DNA of 64,000 bases, taken from positions 52,364 through 116,363 of the forward strand of contig NZ_JADEWL010000006.1 in the NCBI RefSeq assembly GCF_015207665.1, read 5' to 3'. Shown here piece by piece: positions 1 through 8,875 of this stretch; position 1 is the stretch's first letter, and each line of letters begins with the position of its first letter. This stretch comes from Plectonema cf. radiosum LEGE 06105. GTDB lineage: Bacteria > Cyanobacteriota > Cyanobacteriia > Cyanobacteriales > Nostocaceae. Both the position numbers and the translations under genes were made by a program. The notes under the pieces were generated by a model. That model was not told the origin of the DNA, did no database searches, and saw only the letters and a list, made by a program, of their open reading frames with translations.

Positions 1-175
1 GTATGATAGTGAAGAAAGAGCTTGGAAAAATTATGCAAAAGTGATAGAAGTAGTTGATAAAAATTATCAACAAGCACCTGTGGGGACATTACCACACACT
101 CGCTATATGGACTACGGGGCAGTGGAAAACGGTATTTCTTTTCTCGCGTTGCGGCTTGTAAACTTTAACATATAA
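1..175 (+). CDS. C-terminal end of an unidentified protein (partial)
   Basis: An open frame enters from the left edge (frame of base 2) and ends at TAA 173-175, giving about 57 residues that finish in LALRLVNFNI. The tail contains a charged helix-like stretch (ERAWKNYAKVIEVVDKNYQ) followed by a Pro/Gly/Tyr-rich segment. I do not recognise the family, and too little is present to assign a function. It is taken as coding because the frame is fully open from the edge and the composition looks protein-like. Confidence 0.45.
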   Translation, partial: YDSEERAWKNYAKVIEVVDKNYQQAPVGTLPHTRYMDYGAVENGISFLALRLVNFNI

Positions 176-250
176 GCGTTCCAGTTCTTTATTAAAATTT
201 GTAAATAGAAGTTTTTTTACGAAATCATAGGCTTTTCAAGAATCCGATAC

Positions 251-392
251 CTGGCACCGCCAGAAGGTCAAAGGTTAATCTGGCGCTTTATTACCGCTAC
301 TACACAAACGAAGTCCGGCGATCTGGACTTAATTAAATAACCCGCTGCCACGGCGGGTGCCGGTTTGTGTAGACGCGACTTACAGTCGCCAG
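251..392. ncRNA. Candidate structured RNA, several nested hairpins
   Basis: This non-coding stretch is unusually rich in complementary arms. ACACAAAC (302-309) pairs with GTTTGTGT (363-370) and encloses two hairpins: AAGTCC/GGACTT (311-316 with 325-330) and ACCCGC/GCGGGT (340-345 with 353-358). Next comes GCGACT-TAC-AGTCGC (375-389). CTGGCG (280-285) can pair with CGCCAG (387-392) to close the whole fold, or with an upstream CGCCAG. The element is followed at once by ATGA (394-397). HEARO/omega-RNA elements are compact folds of this kind placed 5' of ATGA or GTGA, but I cannot match the consensus, so the class is open. Strand is not settled because the pairing is symmetric. Confidence 0.4.
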
Positions 393-487
393 GCATGAGT
401 CAAATTTGACTTCTATTCCCAACTTTGAATCTAAGTATTTTCTCACATCTCAATTCGGATTGCTATATTAGCAATCAATAACCACAA

Positions 488-733
488 TTACCCAGTTGTA
501 CGACCAACAATACCTATTTGATTTTGACCAACATTATCTTCTTTTTCTTCCTCATAAGTTTGAGGATTAGCTTCATTTACATCTTCATCTAATTGAGATT
601 CATTATCTTCGGGTACTTGAGTAGATGAATACTCCGCACGACCAATATCAGGACCAGCATCTGGAGTTATACTACCGCTACCGTGAGTTGATGCTCCGGA
701 TGTATTATAGTTTTTATCTTCTGAGGGATTCAT
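488..733 (-). CDS. Small acidic hypothetical protein
   Basis: An 81-residue, very acidic, low-complexity protein with no membrane segment or cysteine. The first half is Ser/Gly/Thr-rich and the middle is Glu/Asp-rich (EEEKEDNVGQNQ), so it is probably disordered. A purine-rich AAGGAAA about 10 nt before the ATG can serve as ribosome binding site. No family is recognised. It stands alone, with the nearest neighbours more than 300 bases away. Confidence 0.5.
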   Translation of the reverse strand: MNPSEDKNYNTSGASTHGSGSITPDAGPDIGRAEYSSTQVPEDNESQLDEDVNEANPQTYEEEKEDNVGQNQIGIVGRTTG

Positions 734-1070
734 TTTGATGTAATTTCCTTATTATTAAAAACAATGATTTCAACCTATCAGGTAGTTGGTGCGTGACACC
801 ACAAGCTTTATTGCTACGTTCGGAATTTCTCCTAGGGTACAGCACCCTACAAGAAGAATATGCCTTTAAGAATAAAGCGATAGGTTATGCATCAATTGTT
901 TAAATTTTCGGGGATTTTTACATCATTCGTAAGAGATAAACCTTGGTAATAATTGCACTACGGAAGAAGTAACCCATTTGATATGGAGTTAACCCTAAAT
1001 ATATAAATGGTGCATTACCATGACAGCGGTAACACACCCTACAAAAATCGGATATTAAATTAACTCACCA
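734..1070. other. Intergenic region without recognised feature
   Basis: About 340 bases between two minus-strand genes. I see AT-rich sequence and no convincing ORF, tRNA or strong terminator. It must hold the promoter of the 81-residue gene, which I cannot place. Confidence 0.5.
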
Positions 1071-2060
1071 TCAATTACGTTTACCTCTATCTAAAAGTTG
1101 CCAGGTAGCACCTCCAACAACACCATCGGGTTCCAAACCGTTACGTTTCTGAAATGCTTTTACTGCTTCTGTTGTTACCGGACCAAAATCTCCATCAATA
1201 CTTTTGAGAAATCCCAATTTAGATAATTTTTGTTGCAACTCGACAACTTGAGAACCTCGCATTCCTGGACGCAAAATCGGTAATCCTTGGGCTGTATATT
1301 GGATTGTGGAGGTTTTTGTTTGGGAAGATGAAGATGTGGTGGTTTGACGAGTACGGGTTGTAGCAGCTTGTTTTTGTACGGGTTTGGGCTGCACAGTAGC
1401 AGTTGTTCGAGGTTTTGGTTTTACTGGTTTTGGCTGGGAATTATTTTTTGGTGGTGTTGCGGGTTTTGGTTCTGGTGCAGGCTGAACAATCCTCACCGGA
1501 CTCTCTACAGCAGGTGTTATCGGTCTTTGTTGCTGTGTAGAATTATTCACCACCCTAACGTTAGAGAGGGACTCTGTAGGTACGGGGAAGGTATCAAAAG
1601 GAGGTGGTGTAGGGGTATTAGCGACTTCTGTTGATACTGTTGCATTGGGGAAAAGCGTTTCCCAAGTATTTGTATCGACAACCCCATCTGCTTTTAAACC
1701 CGCTGCTTGTTGGAAACGTGCAACTGCTTTTTGGGTTGTTTCGGTGAACACACCATTGACTTCACCCTCATAAAAACCCAAAAGTATCAAAGCTCCTTGC
1801 AATTCTCTTACAGGTACTCCTTCGCTACCTATTTTCAGGTTAGGACGGTTGATGTTAGCCTCTACGACTACTTGAGCAATTGTTTGTTGCTTTGCTGCAA
1901 TTGATATTCCAATTTGGGAACCAAATAGCAGAGGAGTAGAAGAAAGTAAAACTAACCAATAAATCCTATTTATCGGAAGGAAGCGAAACGACACGAGAGA
2001 GCTTAAGTACTTGAAAATACTTATTTTTCTACTACCTATCATGGTTTTTGCCCCCGGCAA
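1071..2060 (-). CDS. Secreted or membrane-anchored peptidoglycan-binding protein, two PG_binding_1 domains
   Basis: The 329-residue protein has one hydrophobic N-terminal segment (about residues 33-55), then a first peptidoglycan-binding repeat (VRELQGALILLGFYEGEVNGVF...TQKAVARFQ, about 84-135), a long Pro/Lys/Thr/Gln-rich linker (about 150-260), and a second repeat (VVELQQKLSKLGFLKSIDGDFGPV, about 270-325). PG_binding_1 modules form three-helix bundles that bind cell-wall peptidoglycan, so it probably acts in the periplasm or at the septum. No catalytic domain is visible. An internal ATG at residue 7 is an alternative start, because the first six residues add nothing typical of a signal peptide. 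Confidence 0.85.
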   Translation of the reverse strand: MPGAKTMIGSRKISIFKYLSSLVSFRFLPINRIYWLVLLSSTPLLFGSQIGISIAAKQQTIAQVVVEANINRPNLKIGSEGVPVRELQGALILLGFYEGEVNGVFTETTQKAVARFQQAAGLKADGVVDTNTWETLFPNATVSTEVANTPTPPPFDTFPVPTESLSNVRVVNNSTQQQRPITPAVESPVRIVQPAPEPKPATPPKNNSQPKPVKPKPRTTATVQPKPVQKQAATTRTRQTTTSSSSQTKTSTIQYTAQGLPILRPGMRGSQVVELQQKLSKLGFLKSIDGDFGPVTTEAVKAFQKRNGLEPDGVVGGATWQLLDRGKRN

Positions 2061-2181
2061 GTCTCTTACAAATATACTATCTATTAACCAGTATAAAATT
2101 AATTTGTCACAGCAGTATAAATGCTTAAAAAAAGCGGCAAATTGTCAGTAATTGATGCCAACTAAATACTTTAGACTACTG

Positions 2182-3453
2182 TTAAGCAATTACACGGTTA
2201 ATTGCTTCTTTTTGACCGATTACAGATACGAATGGTTCCTTTAAGTATTTAGAAGCTGCGTTAATAGTTTCTACAGGAGTTAAAGCTGTAATATCTTGTT
2301 GAAATTTTTGGTCGAAGGCAATTCCTAATCCTAAAATTTCATACCAACCATATATTTGAGCAATTTGTCCGTTGGTTTGTTTTCCCAAAGCGTACTGTCC
2401 GAGTATTTTATTTTTCGCAGTTTGTAAAGCGCTTTCTGCTAATTTACTACTAGAAAGTAAATCAACTTCTCTTCGTAACCCTGCTAAAGCTGTAGTGGTA
2501 TTTTCCGGTGCGGTACCCATGTAGACTACAAAGGAACTGGAAAACTTTCTTGTCGGATACAATGCGGACACATCGTAGGCTAAACCAAGCTTTTCTCGTA
2601 ATTCTATAAATAAGCGACTAGAAAGCCCATTTCCTAAATAAGTAGAAAGCAGCTTTAAAGCAGGGTAGTCGGCTTCTTGCACTGAAGCACCCAAATAACC
2701 CAACATAATTATCGATTGTTGTGTTGCTTGGGGGGTAATTATTTGTTGCGGTTTAGTTTGAGGAAATGGTACGTCTATAACTGGTGGTGGTGTATCTAGC
2801 GTTTGCCAATCACCAAAAAGTTCTTCTACTTGTTTCGTTGCATCCTCTGGGGAAATACGACCTGCAATACTAATAACTATATTATCTGGGCGAAAATAAT
2901 CTGAATAAAATTTTACTAAATCTTCGCGAGTCAAGCTGCTAATAGTTGTTTCATCCCCCAATCCCGACGATGCATAAGGATGATTTTTGTACATAATCTG
3001 CCGTAATTGCTCAAATGCGACGTTAAAGGGCTGTTCCTTTTGCAAGCGTATATCTTGTAGAGCAATCCGCTTTTCCATCTCTACCGACTCTGCTGGGAAA
3101 GTTGGCGATCGCAATATTCGTGTTGCTAATTCCAAGATGTGAGTAAAATCCGCTGTGACGGTTTTTAAGGATAAAACAAAGTAATCTGTTGTGGTATCAG
3201 CACTCAAACTCGCTCCCACAGATTCTACACGTTGGGCAATTTCCAAGTTTGAAAGTCCATCACATCCTTTTGTGAGTACAGCACTGAGTAAATTGGCTAA
3301 ACCGGCTTTTTCTGGCTTTTCATCACAACTTCCCGCACGGATAAATATTCGAGCTGCAATAATATCAGCAGCGGAATTTTCCGAAACCAGTAGTATTATC
3401 CCATTCTTCAATACGGTACGATGGAGATTCAATTTTTTTGGCAAGGTTGTCAT
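2182..3453 (-). CDS. M16 family peptidase homologue lacking the zinc motif
   Basis: A pitrilysin/M16B-type protein of 423 residues from the preferred ATG at 3453 (MTTLPKKLNLHR); an in-frame ATG at 3510 would add 19 atypical residues. The N-terminal domain has the family pattern (LKNGIILLVSEN, RAGSCDEKPEKAGLANLLSA), but where active M16 enzymes carry HxxEH this one reads NLLSA (about residues 54-58). It therefore cannot bind zinc there and should be the non-catalytic partner of a heterodimeric M16B protease. Such partners often sit beside the catalytic gene, but none is adjacent here. The C-terminal half (about 230-420) is the regular M16 C domain. Confidence 0.88.
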   Translation of the reverse strand: MTTLPKKLNLHRTVLKNGIILLVSENSAADIIAARIFIRAGSCDEKPEKAGLANLLSAVLTKGCDGLSNLEIAQRVESVGASLSADTTTDYFVLSLKTVTADFTHILELATRILRSPTFPAESVEMEKRIALQDIRLQKEQPFNVAFEQLRQIMYKNHPYASSGLGDETTISSLTREDLVKFYSDYFRPDNIVISIAGRISPEDATKQVEELFGDWQTLDTPPPVIDVPFPQTKPQQIITPQATQQSIIMLGYLGASVQEADYPALKLLSTYLGNGLSSRLFIELREKLGLAYDVSALYPTRKFSSSFVVYMGTAPENTTTALAGLRREVDLLSSSKLAESALQTAKNKILGQYALGKQTNGQIAQIYGWYEILGLGIAFDQKFQQDITALTPVETINAASKYLKEPFVSVIGQKEAINRVIA

Positions 3454-3903
3454 CAGCAAGATTTTCGATTTGGAATGGGGACTACCGGAGTTATCAAATA
3501 TCTGCCACAATTAGGGAATTGTTTGATATTTCTCGATTAATTAAAGGTAAGATAATTACGTCATTATTCGCTATAGAGCGACGTATTTACCGTCCGGGTG
3601 AATGTTTCTCTATATATAGTGGTCATCGCTGCGGACAATTCTAGGAAAGCGTAAGTTCTGAATAATTAAGATTAAACTATATTATCAGTTTTCTTGACAT
3701 TACTTTTAATTTTCTTATTCCTGAATGAAATGTTTTAACTAAATAGATGTTTATAATACAGTTTTTTGTCTAATTTTATGAAACATATTTTTTATTTTGA
3801 ATTTTCAATTAATCAAGGATAAAAAGAAATTAGTAAGTATGGCTGGGTTAATTGAAAATATGATGTTCCATTAGGATATGTTGTTATCAAAAAAAATAGA
3901 CTC
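3454..3903. other. Intergenic region, AT-rich
   Basis: About 450 bases between the M16 gene start and the 6S RNA terminator. I see AT-rich sequence, probably holding the M16 promoter, and no ORF with a recognisable product. Confidence 0.4.
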
Positions 3904-3946
3904 AAAAAATAAAGCCCTCAAATCAACAAGTGACTAGAGGAACTTT
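3904..3946 (-). terminator. Rho-independent terminator of the 6S RNA gene
   Basis: Read on the minus strand, an AAAG.CCTC arm (3946-3936 region) pairs with GAGG.CTTT (3920-3911 region) across a loop and is followed by ATTTTTT (complement of the A-run 3904-3910). It lies just after the 3' end of the predicted 6S RNA and so supports its minus-strand orientation. Confidence 0.6.
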
Positions 3947-3954
3947 AAAATTTT

Positions 3955-4136
3955 AGTTCACCGCAACGCCGTTTTACCTAAGTTTATGACCTGGTTAAAC
4001 CAGGGGGGTACCTAATTAGAACGTTTAAAGTTTCCGGGTACAAGCCCGGTATACTGCCACGAAACTATTCAGTTCCCATATCATAAAAGTCATAGATCAC
4101 AAAACTGTATGGCAGTCACCAACGTCGTAGTGCAAC
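3955..4136 (-). ncRNA. ssaA: 6S RNA (6Sa RNA)
   Basis: A stretch of about 180 nt directly downstream of purK, on the same strand. On the minus strand, CACTACGACGTT near the 5' end pairs, with a few wobbles, with GGCGTTGCGGTG near the 3' end (terminal stem). Further in, ACTGCCA pairs with TGGCAGT, CCGGGCTTGTACCCGG makes a hairpin, and CCTGGTTTAACCAGG makes another. A long closing stem with a large open middle is the 6S RNA shape that mimics an open promoter and binds RNA polymerase holoenzyme. In other cyanobacteria ssaA is linked to purK. A TATAAT box lies just upstream and a T-run hairpin downstream. Ends are estimated to within about 10 nt. Confidence 0.7.
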
Positions 4137-4142
4137 AAATCT

Positions 4143-4148
4143 ATTATA
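4143..4148 (-). promoter_or_regulatory. Predicted -10 box of the 6S RNA promoter
   Basis: The minus strand reads TATAAT here, about 7 nt before the predicted RNA start. A TTACAC sequence 18 nt further upstream is a possible weak -35. It would let 6S RNA be made independently of purK read-through. Confidence 0.5.
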
Positions 4149-4208
4149 ACTTTCACTGTTGTTATTGTGTAATAAATAAATATTTTTTATTATCCTTTTA
4201 TTCCTGAT

Positions 4209-5381
4209 TTATTGAGAATACCATACAGACTCTATATTTCGGGCAATTGTCATTGCTTCATCACGGTTTAATTCATTTAATAAAACTGTAATGTGACCCA
4301 GTTTACGTCCGGGACGAGATTCTGATTTTCCATACCAATGAAGATAGGCTCCAGGAATTTTTGCGAGGGTAGAGCGTTTATCGATATAGTTAGTTGTTCG
4401 TGTTTCATAACCTAACAAATTTACCATAATAGCACAAGGATTTTTCATCGCCACATTACCTAAAGGTAAATCGCAAACGGCTCTTAAGTGTTGCTCGAAT
4501 TGCGAAGTAAAGCAAGCATCAATAGAAAAGTGTCCGGAATTATGAGTCCGGGGTGCAATCTCATTTACTAATACTTTATCACCATCGGTCAAAAATAATT
4601 CTATAGCAAAAATTCCTACTACTTGCAAGCTATTTAGTACAGTACAAGCAATATCTTGAATGGTTTTTTCTGTCTGAGGACTGATGTCCGCAGGTGCAAT
4701 AACTCGCCGACAAATTTGTTGTTCTTGTTGGGTTTCTACAACTACAAAAGGAGAAATTTCACCACTTGCTGAACGCGCCGCAATTATGGATAATTCTTTT
4801 TGAAAAGGAATGAATTCTTCTAACAGAAAATTAGAATTCAAACAAATTTTTGTTTCTAAATCAGTTAAATTTTTGATGATAAAAGTACCTTGACCATCAT
4901 AGCCGTGACGACGAGCTTTTAAAACAGATGGAAAGCTTAATTCCCATTCCGAGTGTTCAGATTTTTTTGTGTATATACTTTGATTAACTGATGAAACGGC
5001 AAATAATGATTCAGGTAATATAAACTTGGGAACTGGTATACCCAAATCTCGCAAAAAACAACGTTGATCATATTTATCTAGTAGAGGAGATAAAGCTTCG
5101 ATTCTAGGACGAAAACAAACACCTTGTGAAGCAATTTGAGATAACGCTTCTATATCAACAAATTCGTTTTCAAAAGTGATCACATCGCATTTTGTTGCTA
5201 ACTCAGTTGTGGCTTGAGCATCATTAACAGCTGCCAAAACAGTATCGCTAGCAATCCCAACAGCGGGGTCATTGCACTCTGGAGTTTGGACAATTAATTC
5301 TACTCCTAATTTGTTCGCCGCAGCACCCATCATTAATGCTAACTGTCCGCCACCAATTACACCAACACGCTTCATTTGCAT
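4209..5381 (-). CDS. purK: N5-carboxyaminoimidazole ribonucleotide synthase
   Basis: PurK catalyses the ATP- and bicarbonate-dependent conversion of AIR to N5-CAIR in de novo purine synthesis. The 390-residue protein starts with the nucleotide-binding loop VGVIGGGQLALMM and has the ATP-grasp middle (SVLKARRHGYDGQGTFI, about 150-170), then the metal/ATP-binding NEIAPRTHNSGHFSIDAC segment near residue 275. Length fits the family. Translation may begin at the second ATG (residue 3). It lies immediately upstream of the 6S RNA gene on the same strand. The other purine gene in the window, purN, is 19 kb away. Confidence 0.96.
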   Translation of the reverse strand: MQMKRVGVIGGGQLALMMGAAANKLGVELIVQTPECNDPAVGIASDTVLAAVNDAQATTELATKCDVITFENEFVDIEALSQIASQGVCFRPRIEALSPLLDKYDQRCFLRDLGIPVPKFILPESLFAVSSVNQSIYTKKSEHSEWELSFPSVLKARRHGYDGQGTFIIKNLTDLETKICLNSNFLLEEFIPFQKELSIIAARSASGEISPFVVVETQQEQQICRRVIAPADISPQTEKTIQDIACTVLNSLQVVGIFAIELFLTDGDKVLVNEIAPRTHNSGHFSIDACFTSQFEQHLRAVCDLPLGNVAMKNPCAIMVNLLGYETRTTNYIDKRSTLAKIPGAYLHWYGKSESRPGRKLGHITVLLNELNRDEAMTIARNIESVWYSQ

Positions 5382-5922
5382 CTATCACGAATAATGAGTT
5401 TCTACACCATTTTTAGAGTTGTTAACGTTAGCTTGTTCGCAAAGTGTTCTAATCTACACTTCCTAATCATGTTTGTATTAACAAATGTTACTGCGAGTCA
5501 GCCATCTCTGATATCAACTCCCGTCAAGTTTACCTTAAATTCCGTAGTATATAATCTCATATCTTGGACTTATACCAGGAAACAAGTTTCTCACGCTGAT
5601 TGATAATTGAGCATTCTGACTGATTTATTTGCCAAAATTAACTTTACATTTGTTTAAATAAATCGTTGCTTTACTCTCAAAATCTTGAGAAAAGTTTACC
5701 TTCAAAGGAATAAATAAAGTTTATTATCATTTAATAAAAGAATAAAAGAAGTCCTGTTATTCTTGTAATTAGTGAAAGCTTTGTTTGATATTTTCATAGA
5801 CATGAGTCGATAAAATATTGTCTTAACAAAGCGTTACATTTGATAGTTACAAATCTTGTCCTACAGAATTGTGAACTATAAGTAATAATCGAGAAGTTTT
5901 TATTTATTATTATTGGCAAGTT
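5382..5922. other. Divergent intergenic region between purK and a plus-strand gene
   Basis: About 540 AT-rich bases between the purK start and a plus-strand hypothetical gene. Both promoters must lie here. I found no clear NtcA site, repeat, RNA gene or convincing ORF. Confidence 0.4.
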
Positions 5923-6282
5923 ATGCTGAAAAATTTAAATCGAATTGCTAACAATCCGATGAAACATTACAAAGATGAATGGATTGTCCAATGGTGTCAA
6001 GATAATGGCTGGACTGATTTGTATATCGAACGCTGTAATAACTTCTGGGCTTTTCCTCCAGGTGCAGTAATGCCAGAACCAATTCCCACAAAAGTTTTGA
6101 GAACAATTAAAGCAGAGAACGGATTAACTTGTGAAGAGCGTATTTGGTCGATTGCAGCAGTAATTGCCACAATGATCGCGGCAGGTGTTACTTATTGGTT
6201 GAGATGTCCGATACCAATGGTTGCAGCCTTTGCATTTAATGCTGTGACTGTTGCTCAATTGGAAGTTGAAGATGCGTATTGA
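5923..6282 (+). CDS. Hypothetical membrane-associated protein
   Basis: A 119-residue protein with a polar, aromatic N-terminal half (WIVQWCQDNGWTDLYIERCNN, about 22-42, including two Cys) and one or two hydrophobic helices near the C terminus (about 82-112: WSIAAVIATMIAAGVTYWL, then MVAAFAFNAVTVAQL). It looks like a small cyanobacterial conserved hypothetical, but I cannot name a family. The second Met (residue 13) is an alternative start. It stands alone between long intergenic regions. Confidence 0.65.
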   Translation: MLKNLNRIANNPMKHYKDEWIVQWCQDNGWTDLYIERCNNFWAFPPGAVMPEPIPTKVLRTIKAENGLTCEERIWSIAAVIATMIAAGVTYWLRCPIPMVAAFAFNAVTVAQLEVEDAY

Positions 6283-6493
6283 AGAGTGCGGAGCTATTGT
6301 AGGACATCAGTTTTTTTTTTGGGGGAACCTTTTCCCCAGCAATATTACAAATAGGAATTCCGTTAAAATAATTAAACTAATATGAATATTTAAATAGCAC
6401 AGAAAAAATAATCTTTTTTTATGTTTATGAGGGAGATTCGGACGGGCAGGGATGCCCATCCCACGCATTGCTTTATAATATAATGCTATATAA

Positions 6494-6585
6494 TAGACAT
6501 CTCCGAAAAAGAATGTAGAGACGCGAAATTTCGCGTCTCTACAAGGTTTCTGGATGACGCATAATTAATTTCCACCAGATGTCTA
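6494..6585. mobile_element. Miniature inverted-repeat element, copy 1
   Basis: A 92-bp element bounded by TAGACATCT and AGATGTCTA. It holds a perfect 28-bp palindrome at 6515-6542 (arms GTAGAGACGCGAAA and its complement). A closely related element lies at 58343-58432. Ends that begin and finish in TA are what IS630/Tc1-type transposition leaves at TA targets. It encodes nothing and would depend on a transposase elsewhere. Confidence 0.6.
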
Positions 6586-6647
6586 ATAGGGAATGAGGGG
6601 AATAGTTATCAATAATTACTCACTCCTCACTCCTGTCTTTGAGTGTC

Positions 6648-7424
6648 TTAACTGTTAATTAAACTTGCAGCATCTGTATCTAAGAACAAATTAGCTTGGG
6701 GTTGATTGCGGAGAATAGAAGCTGGAAATTCTCTAGTAATATTTCCTTCTAATAATTGTTTAATTAATTTAGCTTTACGTTTTCCTGGTGCAAGACAGAT
6801 AATTTTTTTCGCCGCACAAATTATCGGTATAGTAAGGGTAAAAGCATATTTAGGTACACTTTCTAAATTAGGAAAATAACCACTATCTACCTGTTGCTGA
6901 TGGTTGACTGCATCTAACTTAACTAGTTTTACCATATAGCGGTCATTAAAATCTGCCACAGATGGTTCATTAAAAGCTAAATGTCCGTTTTCCCCTATCC
7001 CCAAAAAACACAGGTCAATCGGTTGTGCTGTGAGTAATTTAGAATAGCGATCGCACTCTTGTAAAGGCTGCAAAGTATCACCTTCTATGTAGTGAAATTT
7101 TTGTGGTGAAACACGCTTTTCGACACGTTCTCGGAGATAATATCGGAAACTGGAAGAATGCTCGGCTGATATACCTAAATATTCATCTAAATGAAAACAT
7201 ATAATTCGCGACCAATCAATATCACTTAAATTAGTTAAAGCATCCAAAAATTTAAGTTGAGAATTACCTGTTGCAAACAATATTGTCGCAGTTTGCTTGT
7301 GATTAATAATTTGCTGTAAATCTTGTTGAACGATGGAAGAGACGGATAAAGCGAGTTCAGTTTCCGAATCGTAAATCTGAACTCCTAGGCTATCAACGCG
7401 AAAATCTTTTGTAGCGTTTGACAT
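6648..7424 (-). CDS. nagB: Glucosamine-6-phosphate deaminase
   Basis: NagB converts glucosamine 6-phosphate to fructose 6-phosphate and ammonia, linking amino-sugar recycling to glycolysis. The 258-residue protein carries the family signatures: the phosphate-binding TILFATGNSQLKFLDAL segment near residue 48, the active-site ICFHLDEYLG (about 95-104), and LGIGENGHLAFNEPS (about 140-155). Length is typical. It is not next to other amino-sugar genes. A sugar-isomerase role in 6-phosphogluconolactone chemistry (related fold) is less likely because the GENGHLAFNEP motif is that of NagB. Confidence 0.93.
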   Translation of the reverse strand: MSNATKDFRVDSLGVQIYDSETELALSVSSIVQQDLQQIINHKQTATILFATGNSQLKFLDALTNLSDIDWSRIICFHLDEYLGISAEHSSSFRYYLRERVEKRVSPQKFHYIEGDTLQPLQECDRYSKLLTAQPIDLCFLGIGENGHLAFNEPSVADFNDRYMVKLVKLDAVNHQQQVDSGYFPNLESVPKYAFTLTIPIICAAKKIICLAPGKRKAKLIKQLLEGNITREFPASILRNQPQANLFLDTDAASLINS

Positions 7425-8447
7425 TTGATAACAAAGAATTTTGTTGAATTAAGTAAACGAGTAAAGGTAGATTTTTCAAGTCTACCCATACACGCGCTAG
7501 TTACCATAGGTTGTCAGATTTTATAAGAATTCATCATAGTTTTTTGTCGGCTCGAATGCAGCAATTATTGCGGGAAACCACAAAATAATCTAACCTATTT
7601 GATAAATGTTTATATTTATTTACAGTTCATTAGAATAAATTATGTTATGAGCAATTTTATTTGATTGAGATGATTTTAGAGATTTGCACTCAGAATCCAT
7701 ATGAGAATTATTATCTATAAAATTAAAAATTCCTATGGATAAAAAACAAAGATTTATAGTCACCATTATGAAGTTAAATTGAGTTTAAATTTATATTCAG
7801 AAATAGTTAATTAAATCCTCAAATTGTTGTATTTCAACGGTTTCAGACTATTAATCATTGAGTAGCACCCTAATTAAGCTTCAGTGGATTCCCGGAAGCT
7901 TACTTAGATTTATCTTAAATATAATCTAGAACATATGCAAACAAAGTCTGTAATTATTATCAAGTACTTGCATTTTATACAGGCATCGGTTACATTCGGA
8001 TATAAAGTTTAACTCCCAATTCGGGAGAAAATTTGGGATTACATCAGTTTAAGCAAGCATGAGTTAAGTAGACCTGTAAAACTTTTCTCATTCTGACAAT
8101 AAATGCTTGGTGTAAAACTACTACTTTTAGACTATTGCCAAAAATCTCAAAGCTTCCCACTCTGAGTAGAAATCCTGCTTTTTGGTGATGCTTTTCATAC
8201 AATCTATTTTTTTCTAAAATTATTGAGAATATTTTGCAATATCTTGGTAAAGTTAGATATAGTAAAAACATATAAACAAAAAGCTTTGAAAATTCTTGGA
8301 TGATGAAAACGTGGAGGTTGATTTACGGTTAAAGTAGCTTTTTTGACAATGGTTTTAATCAAGAATTTACATATACTTTTGATTTCTATGATGATGTTTC
8401 CCGGTATTCACTTGTAAGCTGAAGTATTAAAGGTATAGATAAGTTTT
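7425..8447. other. Long AT-rich intergenic region
   Basis: About 1 kb without a convincing gene. A short inverted repeat AAGCTTC/GAAGCTT lies near 7877-7901. A 75-codon minus-strand frame in 8044-8271 has atypical composition and no family look. I see no tRNA or recognised RNA. Confidence 0.4.
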
Positions 8448-8486
8448 TTGCAAAAAATCAACCTGTATAAAGGCAACAGAAAAAAT

Positions 8487-8837
8487 ATGTATAACTGGCA
8501 AGAAGCAAGGCAAATAATCAGTGAAAACCCCAAGGCTCAAATGAAGAACGTAGAAAGAATACATAAAACTCATGAATTTATAACTATCTATAGAGGTAAA
8601 ATTTTATCTTTTGCAAAATTTATTCAGCTGTTGGTAGCATTTTTTTTAGGACAAGAGAATTTTCATCAAGAAAGTGTTATAAAAGTCCTATTAGGAAAAC
8701 GGTTAATTAATCAATTTGATTACTACATAAGTATTTCTGTTTGCAGTTTAAAGTATTGCAGCAGAATTATTATTGAGAAATCTGATTTTGTAAGGATGAT
8801 TCTTCAGGGAGTGGATAGTCAAACTATCTATGTGTAA
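8487..8837 (+). CDS. Hypothetical protein
   Basis: From the preferred ATG at 8487 (MYNWQEARQII) this is a 116-residue protein; an upstream ATG at 8448 adds 13 basic residues. The N-terminal 30 residues look like an amphipathic helix, the middle has a hydrophobic stretch (FIQLLVAFFLG), and the rest is Ile-rich. No family is recognised. It ends 38 bases before the sucrase/ferredoxin-like gene on the same strand, so the two may be co-transcribed. It could be a spurious frame in AT-rich DNA. Confidence 0.4.
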   Translation: MYNWQEARQIISENPKAQMKNVERIHKTHEFITIYRGKILSFAKFIQLLVAFFLGQENFHQESVIKVLLGKRLINQFDYYISISVCSLKYCSRIIIEKSDFVRMILQGVDSQTIYV

Positions 8838-8875
8838 TATCCTGTTTGTAAAAATACACGACCCATATAAAATAA

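Noticed and set aside
6494..6585. Strong palindrome first read as a transcription terminator for nagB
   Set aside because: It has terminal inverted repeats and a related copy at 58343, so it fits a mobile element better; terminator function is not excluded.
8044..8271. 75-codon minus-strand frame in the 7.4-8.4 kb gap
   Set aside because: No recognisable family, no ribosome site and no neighbours in the same direction; most likely chance.
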